From Diploptera punctata (Eukaryota; Arthropoda; Insecta; Blattodea; Blaberidae), in NCBI GenBank assembly GCA_030220185.1, contig JASPKZ010007297.1, positions 962,001-1,026,000 of the forward strand: DNA of 64,000 bases, read 5' to 3'. Both the position numbers and the translations under genes were made by a program. A model generated the notes under the pieces. That model saw only the letters and a program-made list of their open reading frames with translations, was not told where the DNA came from and did not search any database. Positions 53,140 to 63,295 of this stretch are shown piece by piece. How positions within the stretch are numbered: position 1 is the stretch's first letter; each line of letters starts with the position of its first letter.

Positions 53140-53240
53140 TTTAATCTTAACCGCCATATACTGGCTGGATGATCGTTCATTTCTGTGAAACACATGTGGA
53201 TGTGAAGTCATCTGGTAGGCCGTGGATAGAGAGAATACAA
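53140..53240 (+). mobile_element. SINE-2, 3' fragment
   Basis: Contains actggctggatgatcgttca and cacatgtggatgtga as in the body of SINE-2 at 18750-18830. Ends are lost. Confidence 0.6.
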
Positions 53241-53511
53241 TACAGATGGTATAAATAGAAGATCAGAGAAGTGAAAATAAGAGGAATTCATTCTATGCTG
53301 TTGTTGTGCATGTAAATGAAGGTTTGTTTAATGCGGTCGCCTGGTAGCAAATTTAATTAGCATTTGCCATATTTTTAACGTCGAACGGAACAAGCAAAGC
53401 CTTTGTTTAAATTGGATCTCTTGTTAATTCAACAAAGCTACAGCCAGTTCTGTCTTTAGAAGAGCTGTATTATTTTTTTTAACTCTAAACTATCTTAACA
53501 GGCTTATTCAT

Positions 53512-53700
53512 TACCTCAAAACTACAGGATGGAACACAACTAACTAACTCAGTGGCACTATCGAACTCGTAGGTTCATGGCCGTGCGAACATAAGCTCTC
53601 CTTACATCCCTATCCTGAGATAATTTTTCCAGTCACTCCCTCCATAATTTACTTCCCTAAAATGATAATTAATGTAATTCTTCCACCTCATTCATAGTCT
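53512..53700 (-). repeat. Tandem RTE-A 3'-end unit 1
   Basis: A roughly 30-bp spacer (attacctcaaaactacagga) plus about 160 bp of RTE-A 3' end. The same spacer and 3' end recur at 53701 and 55406, giving a three-unit head-to-tail array. Confidence 0.8.
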
Positions 53701-53842
53701 AACATTAACTCAAAACTACAATATGGGGCAGAACTAACTAACTCACTGGAGCTATAGAACCCGTAGGTCCATGGCCGAGCGGGCATAAGCTCTCATGCAT
53801 CCCTATCCTGAGATGTTTTTCCAATCACCCCCTGCACAATTT

Positions 53843-54799
53843 CTTCTTCTTCGTCACGCTTTAGGCTTTTTGCTAACCTGTTCCTGCTCCAAATTGCTGC
53901 TCTTTCCAACTTTTCTTTGGTCTTCCAAGTTCTTCTTCCTCTTGGTGAATAGTTATATGCTGATTTTGGTATTCTGTTCTCAGCCATCTTTGCTAAGTAT
54001 TCTTTCCAGTTTGTTCTGTACTTCACTATTGTTGTATTTAATTTCTCTACTTTTAGCTGCTGTCTTATTTTTGTGTTGTGTATTTTTGTCTGTTCTTTTA
54101 GTGTATCCTGCTATTGGTCTGATGAATCTCATTTCAGCAGCTTGGATTCCGGCAGATTGTTGTGTTGTCACTGTCCATGTTTCGGATCCATAAGTAGTAA
54201 TAGGAACTGCCATTGTCTTTGTATAATTTCATTATAGTCTTTTCTGGCTTTATTTTTCAAAGTTCTTTTTAGTGTTCCTGTTATATAATTAAACTTATTT
54301 AGTTTGTTATTTATATCTGTTTCCCCTGTGTATGATATTTTGCAACCTGGGAAATTATATTTTGTCACTTGTCCTATTGGTTTATTTTCTAATATTATTT
54401 TTGTCCGAATTGGTTGAGTACCCTTGAAAACCATTTTTTTCTGATGATATTTCCATATTATATGTTTTGGTAATTGGTTTAGTTTATATAGCATTCTTCG
54501 TAATTCGTCTTGTTTTTGCCATTAAAATCTGGTCATTTGCAAAAGTTAATGTTTTTTATAATTAGATTTCCTAAGTTAATACCCCCAGTTGTTATTTGGT
54601 TGCATTATTTCATGTCGTCAAAATAAATGAAAATATGTTTTGGTTCACTTTGATTTATTTTTATTTTTTTCATACATTTATTTAATTACTGCTATGAAGT
54701 TTAATGGAATTCCTTTTTCATTTAATATGTTCCATAATTTTGGTCTAGATACTTTATCAAAAGCTTTCTTATAATCTATAAAGAGGATGTGTGTTTCTA
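53843..54799 (-). mobile_element. LINE (LINE-B group), 5' truncated, with 13-bp target duplication
   Basis: Flanked by CCCTGCACAATTT (53830-53842) and CCCTGCATAATTT (54800-54812), one difference. Minus frames: FIDYKKAFDKVSRPKLWNIL (RT motif A, near 54770), GQVTKYNFPGCKISYTGETD, LMDPKHGQ/TYGSETWTVTTQQSAG, IQAAEMRFIRPIAGYTKRTD and KYRTNWKEYLAKMAENRIPK. CTT-rich 3' tail at 53841-53852. Frameshifted. Confidence 0.83.
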
Positions 54800-54838
54800 C
54801 CCTGCATAATTTACCTCCCTAAAAACATAATTAATATA

Positions 54839-54986
54839 TTTTTGTCCAATGCCACCAGATTGTGTTTTATGACACATATGACCTAAATTCCAGACCATGG
54901 GCAACCACAGGAATAATTCCCTTTAAGGAAAACTTTCTAAAGTCTGACCGGTAATCGAACCTGGAACCTCATGAACTGTAGTCATA
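54839..54986 (-). mobile_element. SINE-5, truncated, with 12-bp target duplication
   Basis: Flanked by ATAATTAATATA (54827-54838 and 54987-54998). Carries the head region (complement of catgaggttccaggttcgat) and gggaattattcctgtggttg; the 3' part is missing. Confidence 0.8.
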
Positions 54987-55018
54987 ATAATTAATATAAT
55001 TCTCTCACCTCATTCTTA

Positions 55019-55402
55019 CAAGGGAACTATCAACCATTGCATGCCAAAACGTTATGATGTACTAAGGCAGTCTAAAAACAAAAAAAGATTTGCCTCTTTT
55101 GACTGTAAGGCACAGAAATCCAGCGCAAATCTCTCATTTTAACTACAGGGAAGTAATGCATCTCCTGACTTGGTAGATTGGATAACCCTCACTATCTGTC
55201 TCCGCGTCGCACTCAACTCCGCTACTCTAGCAGAGAGATCACATGCTGCGTAGAATGGGTTGCTGGATTTTGGCTTCAATTTCTGTGCCTTACAGTTAAA
55301 AACGGCAGATAATGTTTTGGACAAGTCCTTGGTACATCACAACGCTTCTCTAGGAGAAATTTCAAAGCAGGTTTCGGCATGCAATGGTTTATAGTTCCCT
55401 TG
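55019..55402. mobile_element. Harbinger-like MITE with TTA target duplication
   Basis: 384 bp, ends CAAGGGAACTATCAACC and ggtttatagttcccttg, flanked by TTA (55016-55018, 55403-55405). Long subterminal inverted arms; no coding. A TTA/TAA duplication is the PIF/Harbinger signature. It sits exactly between tandem units 2 and 3. Confidence 0.85.
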
Positions 55403-55405
55403 TTA

Positions 55406-55526
55406 GTGAACCATTACCTCAAAACTACAGGATGGAACAGAACTGGCACTATCGAATCCTTAGGTTCACGACCGTCTGAACATAAGCTCTCCATACATCC
55501 TTGTCATGAGCTAATTTCTTACACAC
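55406..55526 (-). repeat. Tandem RTE-A unit 3, 3' end
   Basis: Spacer cattacctcaaaactacagg and the RTE-A 3' end, continued beyond the SINEs at 56067-56490. Confidence 0.78.
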
Positions 55527-55536
55527 ACATTCATAC

Positions 55537-55836
55537 CAGGGGGCACGCCGTAGCGTAGTGGTTAAGGCACTGCGCTATAAGTCGAAAGGGCGAGGGTTCA
55601 AGTCCCGGTGGGGGTCAGGATTTTTAAACCGACCAAAACCTTCTGGCGGCACTATGGCCCTGGGGTCGACTCAGCCTCTAACGGAAATGAGTACCAGACG
55701 CTTGCTCTGGGGTAAAGGCGGCCGTCACGCAGGGCTGACATCAAGTGCCGATTGTCTAGAAAAAGTGGGAGCCTTGACCTCCTACTACCCCAAGGGACTC
55801 CCGTGGCCTGTAGTGGGATTACTTTACTTTACTTTT
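55537..55836 (+). mobile_element. SINE-3, full length, with 10-bp target duplication
   Basis: 300 bp, flanked by ACATTCATAC (55527-55536, 55837-55846). tRNA-like head with A box TAGCGTAGTGGTTAAGGC and B box GGGTTCAAGTCCCGG, body rich in GC, 3' tail of CTTTA units. Only copy in the window. Confidence 0.88.
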
Positions 55837-55887
55837 ACATTCATACTAAACATGGCGAATGTGGTAAATATGATTATTATGGCCAGA

Positions 55888-56066
55888 TGACGTTCGTGGA
55901 CCGTTTGGGCCTTAAAGTTTCCTGAGGTGAGTCTTACAGATGAAGAAAAACCCGAAAGAAAAAAAAAACATCACCCAGTAAACTCGTTCCAACCTGGGAT
56001 CGAATCCGGGCCCTCTGCTTTACGAGGAGGCAACGACGCTACCCCGAGATCATAGCGGAGGACCCC
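55888..56066 (-). mobile_element. SINE-1 copy o, 3' truncated
   Basis: Minus-strand head half (cgtggaccgtttgggcctta to gagatcatagcgga), diverged. Confidence 0.78.
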
Positions 56067-56490
56067 TGCGTAATTTATCTCCCTAAAATCATAATTAATA
56101 TGATTCTCCTACCTCATTCTTAGTCCCTCTTCTCAACGCTTTTCCTCTTGTTCTCCTATCAGTTTAATTGATCCTATTCAATTCCCCATTCGTGCCACAT
56201 GTCCTTCCCATTACAGTCTACGAGACTTAACTGTTCTTATTCCATCATATTTCCAATAAAGATCATGTATCTCACTGTTATATAGATCTATTTTATCGAA
56301 TCTCTTTGATAAAAAAAATGTAACTCGTAATAGTTTCTCCTCCCTTAAAGTAAGAGACCGTAGTTTTGCATCCATAAAATTATAATGGAAGAAAAACACT
56401 TTTAATCTTTATTAATTTTCAGTTCAACATTTTTTAGAGAAATTGGGATAGCAAGAGTCCCTAATAATCCATAATAGCTCATATGTGCAT
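56067..56490 (-). mobile_element. RTE-A LINE, remaining part of unit 3
   Basis: C-terminal and post-RT region, heavily decayed (complement of RPGHMARMGN-type and LREEKLLRV sequence). Ends near 56490 in intronic DNA. Confidence 0.7.
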
Positions 56491-56693
56491 TCCAATAAAA
56501 TTTCACCACCAGCCGCCACTATTACAATTATTTAGAATGTTTAATAAACTGGATGTTTCTTGGTATTAATTGAGCCATTGAGCACACAGGACGAGCCGCT
56601 CCTGCCAATGCTATAAAAGTGTTTATGAGTCAATGTAAAATGTTATCTTGTGATTCACCACCAGCCGTCACTGCAGTATATGTTATGTTGCAG

Positions 56694-56907
56694 GTAACGT
56701 GGATGCATCGTAAGCACGACTCCATACACCTGCTGACAGTGGGACGTCACACATACAGTTCTGATCAGAGGATCGCGTTGAGTTTCCGCTACCCAAACAA
56801 CTGGCGACTGCAAATACAGTACGTTACACGTGGTGACGAAGGGCATTACGAATGTCAAGTCGCCACGCATCCCCCTCGCGTCAAAATCATCAACCTCACA
56901 GTTACAG
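56694..56907 (+). CDS. Dpr/zig-8-type Ig protein: exon for second half of first Ig domain
   Basis: Acceptor tatgttgcag (AG 56692-56693), donor GTGAGT at 56908. In frame: [71 protein letters not shown]. The core Trp (VTW), the LLTVG..T.SSDQR segment, W.LQI.Y and the D.G.YECQV box with the second Ig cysteine match the Dpr family, whose members are neuronal cell-surface Ig proteins that pair with DIPs. It ends in phase 1 and joins 61706 in frame (split GCT codon). The paralogue cannot be named. Confidence 0.88.
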
Positions 56908-57150
56908 GTGAGTATTGCTCGTCCAAGTTCAATGTTCACGGCTGGAGGGGAAGTGTGTTAGCGCTAGTGTCGCCGAACTACTGCTCTATGGAATCCCTAA
57001 ATACGTGTGCAAGATCATTAAATGGTTATCAAATTATTAATTTGGTCGACGACTTCTGAAGGTGTCGGATCATTTAAAATCACAATGGTTGTCATCTCTC
57101 TATTATATTCGGCTGTCTTTTAGTTTACAGGCGCTTTGCTTTGTATTCTT
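56908..57150. other. Intron, left part, with a repeat shared with 60283-60360
   Basis: 57015-57075 (ggttatcaaattattaattt; ggtcgacgacttctgaagg) is similar to 60291-60355. No coding. Confidence 0.5.
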
Positions 57151-57935
57151 GGACCAACGGATCTGTGCCCCCGTAAGAAATGCGAACTAAACAATAATTC
57201 CGTTTCTGCCTCGGTAAATAATTTCCCTCCCTGCATTCTAGCCTGTCTCTACTTTCTATCTCTCTCTCTCTTTCTCCCCTCCCATTACTCACAGTTTTGA
57301 GCTTTCTTGCGGGATATTATTTGCACTCACAGTCCAGTGTTGTCAACTCAGTATGAGTATGTTATGTTATATAGTATGTAAATTGTAAATTATTATCATT
57401 AGCTTAATTCATAAGCCTAAATTAGAATTCCTGTATTATATAATATGTAAATAAGATCGTAGCATGTAGTAACTTCGCCATAGCTGGTCCCTAGCCCGGA
57501 TGAGAAAGAAGGAGGGTGTATGACTGTGTGTTCGTACCTAAACTTCAAGATTACGTTCCAAATCTAACCAATAAGACAGTGAGGTGAAGGAGAAGTATTT
57601 ATGACGAAACATTTATCTTTAAAAACAACATCTCTTCACGTAATTTCCATTTAACCAACAAATATCCACTATTATAATTTTATTCATTAATCGTAGAAAT
57701 CAATCAGTGTCATTAGACCTACTTCAATTAAATATGAAAAAGTCATAATTAACCTTACATTATTCAATATTCAAGAGCCTGACACCGGGGGAAGTTTGGC
57801 AACGTCCCTACTCGGTCAGTTATAGTGGCTTCTATTTGACGTAGTGGGAGGGGAGCGCGGTGGAATGGTGTGAGAACTGACGTGTACTTTTTGCAGAACG
57901 ATGCCAGCGCTACAAGGGCACAGATCCGTTGGTCC
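57151..57935. mobile_element. TIR element (possible MITE), 785 bp
   Basis: Perfect 20-bp inverted repeats GGACCAACGGATCTGTGCCC at 57151-57170 and 57916-57935. Interior AT-rich and non-coding. No clear target duplication. Lies in the intron between the two Ig exons. Confidence 0.6.
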
Positions 57936-57967
57936 GAGTATAGTTAGGTAGGTCTATTTTGCACTCA

Positions 57968-58295
57968 TCCATCCATAGTAATTCTGCCCGAGGGCAGGTC
58001 TTTCACTGCAATCATAGTATTTTCATGCTATGCTTTGCAGCTTTACTAGGGAATTATAGGTGTGGTAGCTTCCCGTTGCTTTCCACACCGGTGAAGGATG
58101 ATGATAATGATAAGAATGGTGATGATGGCCGGATGATTTTCGGGGACCGTTGGCCCCTAAGCTTCCTGACATTAGTCTTACAGGTGAGGAAAAACCCCGT
58201 AAAAACCTCACCCAGGAGCCTATCCCGACCGGGAATCGAACCCGGGCCCGCTGCGTGACAAGGCAGCACGCTACCTCGAGACCACAGCGGTGGAC
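57968..58295 (-). mobile_element. SINE-1 copy p, full length, with target duplication
   Basis: Flanked by TTTGCACTCA (57958-57967, 58296-58305). Minus strand, head GTCCACCGCTGTGGTCTCG to tail CTATGGATGGATG. Confidence 0.92.
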
Positions 58296-58334
58296 TTTGC
58301 ACTCATAATATACAAATAGATATTATTGCATTTA

Positions 58335-58420
58335 GACCATCTTCTAAAATCGGGATATTAGATCCCGAGGCTTGGTTTGAGACTTCAAAGCAAATGTAAT
58401 TTTTTCGCCCAATGGGTTGC
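58335..58420 (+). mobile_element. R2/R4-like LINE scrap
   Basis: Reads DILDPEAWFETSK, similar to the ILDPTIRFETQ start of the fragment at 59176. Short and uncertain. Confidence 0.4.
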
Positions 58421-58429
58421 TGGCACAAA

Positions 58430-59175
58430 GGGGTTCTATTCAAATTAATAGAAACCTAAAAATTGACTCCTTGCTTTTTGCAGATGATTTGGTATTAATA
58501 GCTCCAACAGAAACAGATTTACAGTATTCTATACACAATTTTAATATAATTGCAAAAAGGTACAAATGGAAATCAATACAAAGAAAACTGAAGTGATGGC
58601 CTTTTGTGGGAAATACCCTATACCTAGCAAAATTGTTTTGGATGACGAAATTTTAGAACGAGTAAATGAATGTAATTATTTGGGTTATAATTTAACATTT
58701 CAAGATGAAGCTGGTATATCAGAGAAAGTCACAAATTTCACAAAAACAACGGGGATAATTAACAGTATAATGGAACCATCTTTAGTACAAAAGAACCAAG
58801 ATTACCGCTTTATAAGGACCAGTATTAAGATATGGTAGTGAAGCATGGACAATATGATGAAGAGATGAAAGCCAAATAACAGCAAATGAGATGTCATTTA
58901 TGCGCCGCACAGCAGGCTATACAAAGTGGGACTATAAACGAAATGAGGAAATTATGGAAGAGTTGGATGTAGAACCCATTCTCCACCATATACTAAACTA
59001 CCAGAGCAACTGAAAAGCCCTTCTTCAATTAATGCCGTCTAATAGAATTCTAAAAGCCATGCTTCGTTACTACCCCCAAGATCGTTGGGTCGCCCAAAAA
59101 AGCACTGGATGGAAAATTCCTCTTTGAGATCGTAACAGGCCACATGGCCTAATACTTGCATGGATGATCATGATG
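58430..59175 (+). mobile_element. LINE-B copy, RT C-terminal part to 3' end
   Basis: Broken frames: KIDSLLFADDLVLIAPTETD (F/YADD box), MEINTKKTEVMAFCGKYPIP, ERVNECNYLGYNLTFQDEAG, VLRYGSEAWTI, MSFMRRTAGYTKWDYKRNEE, NRILKAMLRYYPQDRW. Ends gagatcgtaacaggccacat, ggcctaatacttgcatggat and a (GAT)n tail. Confidence 0.8.
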
Positions 59176-59610
59176 ATATTAGATCCCACAATTCGTTTTG
59201 AGACTCAAGTGGCCAACCTGAGGAAGTTGACTCTAAAATAGAAAGCCACATATGAGCCAACAGTTGACTATTACAAAGATAAATACCAATTAGATAGTAT
59301 AACTGTCACAGGATTGATAATCGGGGCAAGAGGTATTATACCAGGATTCTTAGTTAAATTTTGGAATTTCTTAGATTTGGACAGAGTGCATTTTTTTTAA
59401 ATTATCATCACTGCATTAGAGGATCAATTTCAATATTAATAAACCATCTTTACAAAATTTCTACTTTATAGAATGTACTTCAATTACAATTTGAAATTTT
59501 TAAAAGTATTTACAAAATGTATTTCATCAATTTCGAAAATTGATTGTCTGTGTCACTTTGTCCTTGTGGCAATCCTCTAATGAGGAAAATTTTATGTAAT
59601 AAAAATATAT
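59176..59610 (+). mobile_element. R2/R4-like LINE C-terminus and 3' UTR
   Basis: Reads ILDPTIRFETQVANLRKLTL, YEPTVDYYKDKYQLDSITVT, GLIIGARGIIPGFLVKFWNF: the extreme C-terminal domain (GLLIGARG box) of a LINE polymerase I associate with the R2/R4 group. Followed by the 3' UTR shared with 41620-41800. Broken by stops. Confidence 0.58.
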
Positions 59611-60049
59611 GAAGCGGCGTTGTCACGTTTTATTCACTAGAATAAATTTTTACCAATTAAAGATACTGCAAAAAACAAAAGTTGCAACGCTGTTAAGATA
59701 ATTATATCCACGTGGAGTGGACATGGTAACGTCATTTAAAAATGCGAAGGCATAATTGGCAGAGAACAGTTTTCAGTTTTTGGTGATTGGAGCGGCGTCT
59801 TAGAAGTATCTAACGACAACTCCCCGGGTCTACCTGGCAGTAACAATGTATTTTTTTTAACCAGAGGGAAACAGTTTTTGATGCCGCATGTACGTAAACT
59901 AAGTTACTGAGTCGATAATTCCAGCCTCACAACACAACACAGCGGACGAGAATTAACTCCACGACGCAACAGACCTAGATGGCCTTGGTCTACCAGCCGG
60001 TTGCTGGACAGCATTTCGGGTCCCCGAGATGTTATACTGATTTTCTCAG
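59611..60049. other. Intronic DNA
   Basis: No recognised feature. Confidence 0.3.
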
Positions 60050-60234
60050 CCTGGAGCCCCTACATATTGTAGGTACACAAATTCTTCAAGATGCTGGGTG
60101 GACACCGGTCCCATACTGGCCGAAATTGCTTGAGAAAATTTCTTCTCCCATGGGTACTCGAACCAGCGCAAGTCCCGTATCTTTGCGCCAAGGCATATTG
60201 CCTTAACCACTCGGCTACGATGCGAGACAAGGGA
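60050..60234 (-). mobile_element. SINE-2, minus copy
   Basis: Complement of the SINE-2 head (cgtagccgagtggttaaggc; ggttcgagtacccatgggag) and part of the body. 3' truncated. Confidence 0.78.
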
Positions 60235-60690
60235 CGGGATTTGGCAACAATAAATAATGAGACGGCCAAATGAAGGACAGCTCATTCCCCAGCAGTAACA
60301 TGGTTGCCAAATTATCCATTTGGTCAACGACTTCCGAAGATTCGAATCATTTAAAATGCACAGCATTTGCCAGCGCTCCCCTTCCAGTCAAATAACACAC
60401 CACAGGGGGCTGGAAGTGGCAACATAGTAACAGAAGAAAGAAAATAGCATATTCCTAGCATATTTCCCACGTGCAGATTTAACTTGGGCCGGTAATAAAT
60501 ACTCTACACGCAATGACAGCTCAAGGGATGTAGGCAAATATCCTTCCATACATCCTAATTTATCATTCCATTTACACCATACAAGTATGTTACAGATTGC
60601 CAAACCTTTGTACATAATTTTAAAGACTTATTCAACCAAACATGCTTTTGTACACTCTTGTATGCGATGCTTCGAGTCGGCATAACTAAC
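60235..60690. other. Intronic DNA
   Basis: 60291-60355 is the second copy of the repeat at 57015-57075. Otherwise nothing recognised. Confidence 0.4.
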
Positions 60691-60693
60691 ATA

Positions 60694-61670
60694 CTCACTG
60701 GATCTGACGAACGTGGAGGATCATGGCCGCGCGGACATATGCTCTCCAAACATCCCTATCCTGAGCTAACGTTTCCAATCATTTCCTGTATAATCTATTT
60801 ATTTGTAATCAAGGTTAATGTCATTTTCCCACCTCAATATTGGCCTATCCACTGGACGCTTATCCTCTGTTTTTATATAAAAGCATTCATGCCCCCCTTT
60901 CATTCTCAGTCGTGTCACGTGTCCTGCCCAACGAAGTCTACGAGACGAAACTGTTCTTATTATATCTGGTTGTATAAAGATCGTATAGCTCAATGTTATG
61001 TAGTCTTCTCCATTCACCTGTCTGTTCGTCTCTATATCGTACAAAAATGTTCCTAACAACTTTATTTTCAAACCAGCCTCATGGTCAGCGTTTCTGACAA
61101 CTGTTCATGAGGTCCCGGGTTCGATTCCTGGTCAAATTATAGGAACTTTTCCTAAAAGGGAATTATTCCTGTAGTTGCCCATGGTCTCGAAATTAGGTTA
61201 AGTTTAGGCTAAGAACTCTCCTGGCGCTTCATTGTCATTTATCATCCATCATATCATCGGGGTAACGTAACTCCGCCTTCTAGGCGCCCCAACTTCAGAA
61301 GTGGGTTACAATTAAGCCAATGCCAGGAGAGAACACCAGAAATGTTGAAATGACAACCTGGGGTATTGGAGAAAAAAAAAATATTTTCAAATACCCGTAA
61401 ACTTTCTCCTCCCTTAAAGTAAGAGTTCGTGTTCACATTCATATAACTGGAAGAATAACAGTTTTGTTAATTTTTGTTTAACATATTTTAGAGACGTTGG
61501 GACGAGAGGAGTCCCTGTAATGCATAATAGCATGCATTTCCAGAATTGAGTCTATGTTTAATTTCTTTGTGCATCTCATTTATATTTGTAATTATTGTTC
61601 CTAGGTATTTGATTCCAATCACTTCTTCAAAATTTCTCAATTTGTAATTAACTGTCAATTTCTAATTCCT
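60694..61670 (-). mobile_element. RTE-A LINE fragment split by SINE-5
   Basis: Right piece (5' side) 61382-61670 and left piece 60694-61072. The minus strand reads RLRWAGHVTRLRMKGGHECF with DKRPVDRPILRWENDINL, and RVFE at the junction. The 3' signature is decayed (actcactggatctgac). It ends about 35 bp upstream of the 61706 exon. Confidence 0.82.
61073..61381 (+). mobile_element. SINE-5, full length, with 10-bp target duplication
   Basis: Flanked by TATTTTCAAA (61063-61072, 61382-61391). tRNA-like head with B box GGGTTCGATTCCTGG, then gggaattattcctgtagttg, gcgccccaacttcagaagtg, and a poly-A-like end. Confidence 0.9.
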
Positions 61671-61705
61671 TGTTAATAAGATGATAAAAAATTGGTGATT
61701 TGCAG

Positions 61706-61868
61706 CTCCAATAGTGGTGATTATGGACGAGAACAGCCATGAAGTGTCTGAGCGGTATTACAAAGCAGGAAGTGCAGTGGAGCTGACGTGCCTAGTAACA
61801 CAAGTGGAAGAACCTGCTGACTACGTCACCTGGCGTCATGGTGACGTCACGCTAACGAAAGGAATCAG
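61706..61868 (+). CDS. Dpr/zig-8-type Ig protein: exon for first part of second Ig domain
   Basis: Acceptor gatttgcag (AG 61704-61705), donor GTATTT at 61869. In frame after the split Ala codon: PIVVIMDENSHEVSERYYKA, GSAVELTCLVTQVEEPADYV, TWRHGDVTLTKGIR. The KAGSAVELTC box and following TW provide the first cysteine and core Trp of a second Ig domain, as in Dpr proteins. It ends in phase 2. The exon with the second cysteine and the C-terminal part must lie beyond the window. Confidence 0.87.
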
Positions 61869-62434
61869 GTATTTCATTAATTTAACATCATCAGTCCAAA
61901 AACATTCCTAAACAACAATCCGTCAAATGTCTGCCATGCTGGTGATTGTATGCCTGCTTTCTGATTAGCGGGCCCGGATTCGACACCCGACGGGGTTGAA
62001 AATTTTAATTGTAAAATTAATTAAATCAAATTAACTGTAAAATTTTCAATCTTGGAACTAGGAAGGATGGTGGTTAGGGTGTCCCAAGACAAAAACGAGT
62101 TTTTTTTCGCAAAATAAAATACGCATACCCTCTATTATTTTTTTTTTCTATTTGACCTTAATAACTCAAATAACAAATATTATTGCGATTGAATCATGAC
62201 AACCCGTGCCGACTTCATGCCAAACATCTTGCATCTTGTAAGCGCTCCCCTCCTACAGGGAAGAAATTCAACCATACTAATTTAGTTACACTTTTTCGTA
62301 TAGATGTCATTGGAGTGACTTAGAGTGGCCCGTGGTCAGCATTCCACTTCATACTGACATCTAGGAAACCAAGGTAGTACTTGGACGAGAAAATTCGGTA
62401 AATTTTGCTTAGAAGCCTTTTTTATTCAGGCTTA
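61869..62434. other. Intronic DNA with a tRNA-like scrap
   Basis: 61958-61995 (gcgggcccggattcgacacc) resembles a SINE head B box. 61995-62055 forms a weak AT-rich inverted repeat (gaaaatttta/taaaattttc). No exon recognised. Confidence 0.35.
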
Positions 62435-62612
62435 AGGATATTTTACGAGCCTGAAAATCTTCAGACTCGGGACCCACAGTTTAAAGTCCCTCCCGGAGGA
62501 CTTGCTCCTTGGATTTTTCCATTTTAAATAATCCATCGACCCAGGCCGTGTTTGAACCCGCGACCTCGGAACCAGAGGCAAGGAACATAACCACTAGTCC
62601 ACCGCAGCCGAT
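62435..62612 (-). mobile_element. SINE-6 (tRNA-derived), single copy
   Basis: On the minus strand: GGTGGACTAGTGGTTATG (A box), GGTCGCGGGTTCAAACACGG (B box), then aaaatccaaggagcaagtcc and gtgggtcccgagtctgaaga. No second copy here. Confidence 0.65.
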
Positions 62613-63295
62613 CATGTCGAACATAAGACATGAAAATTGTAGGGTTTCACGGATGGCGTCTTGATCTCTGTTTGGTTCGTCTTTTGGGTTTAAAAGGCCG
62701 TGGTCCAGTTTTCTCGGAATTCGACGTTTCGTTTACTGTTGCGGTAGACCTCATGAGGAGATTGTGTGCTCTTTGTCAACCCCTCAACAGTCGGCTGCCG
62801 ACGCGACGACCGAAGAGGGTGCAGCGAGTTACTAAAACTAATTTTGTAACGTGTTGTCTACAATATTCTATCTACGTTCAGAGTATTTTACTACACGTTG
62901 AATATTTTGTATATTTAATTAAATACATTTATTGTGGAAACGATGTGTTAAGAGAAAGAGTAATGTGGACTTTGGAGAAGAAAAAAAAAGGCATGATAAA
63001 TCAACAAATATTGTTATATTCTGCAATGTTAAATGTGAATTTAAGGTAAAAAAGAGCGGAGAAGGTGATTTCTCACGGCTCATAAGAAAACATTTTAAAA
63101 GTTGTCCGAGATGCAACTATTAATATACTTCCAGGAAAGTCAAGGAAAATTTATTATGGGATTATATGAAATCTGTAAAGTGTATTTTAGGTTTTGTTGA
63201 ACCTTTATTTTACGTTTTGATAGCGTGTTTTGTCAGAATATAAAGTATAGGTTTTGTTGCCTAGTAACTACGAACTAAAGCGTCATTGATTGTTA
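62613..63295. other. Intronic DNA with unrecognised frame and shared repeat
   Basis: Frame 62630-63049 (KGRGPVFSEFDVSFTVAVDL, PLNSRLPTRRPKRVQRV) is not recognised. 63172-63297 is the second copy of the repeat at 47566-47695 and abuts the Helitron-like 5' end. Confidence 0.35.

Larger units (their letters stand above)
53701..55018 (-). repeat. Tandem RTE-A 3'-end unit 2, expanded by a LINE and a SINE-5
   Basis: Spacer attaactcaaaactacaat, then RTE-A 3' end to 53842. Interrupted by a LINE (53843-54799) and a SINE-5 (54839-54986). Remaining RTE-A bits at 54800-54838 and 54987-55018 complete the unit. Confidence 0.78.

Noticed and set aside
62630..63049. 139-residue plus frame as a possible Dpr downstream exon
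   Set aside because: It lacks Ig residues (no C...W or DxGxYxC) and has no splice signals in phase 2; left as unrecognised intronic sequence.
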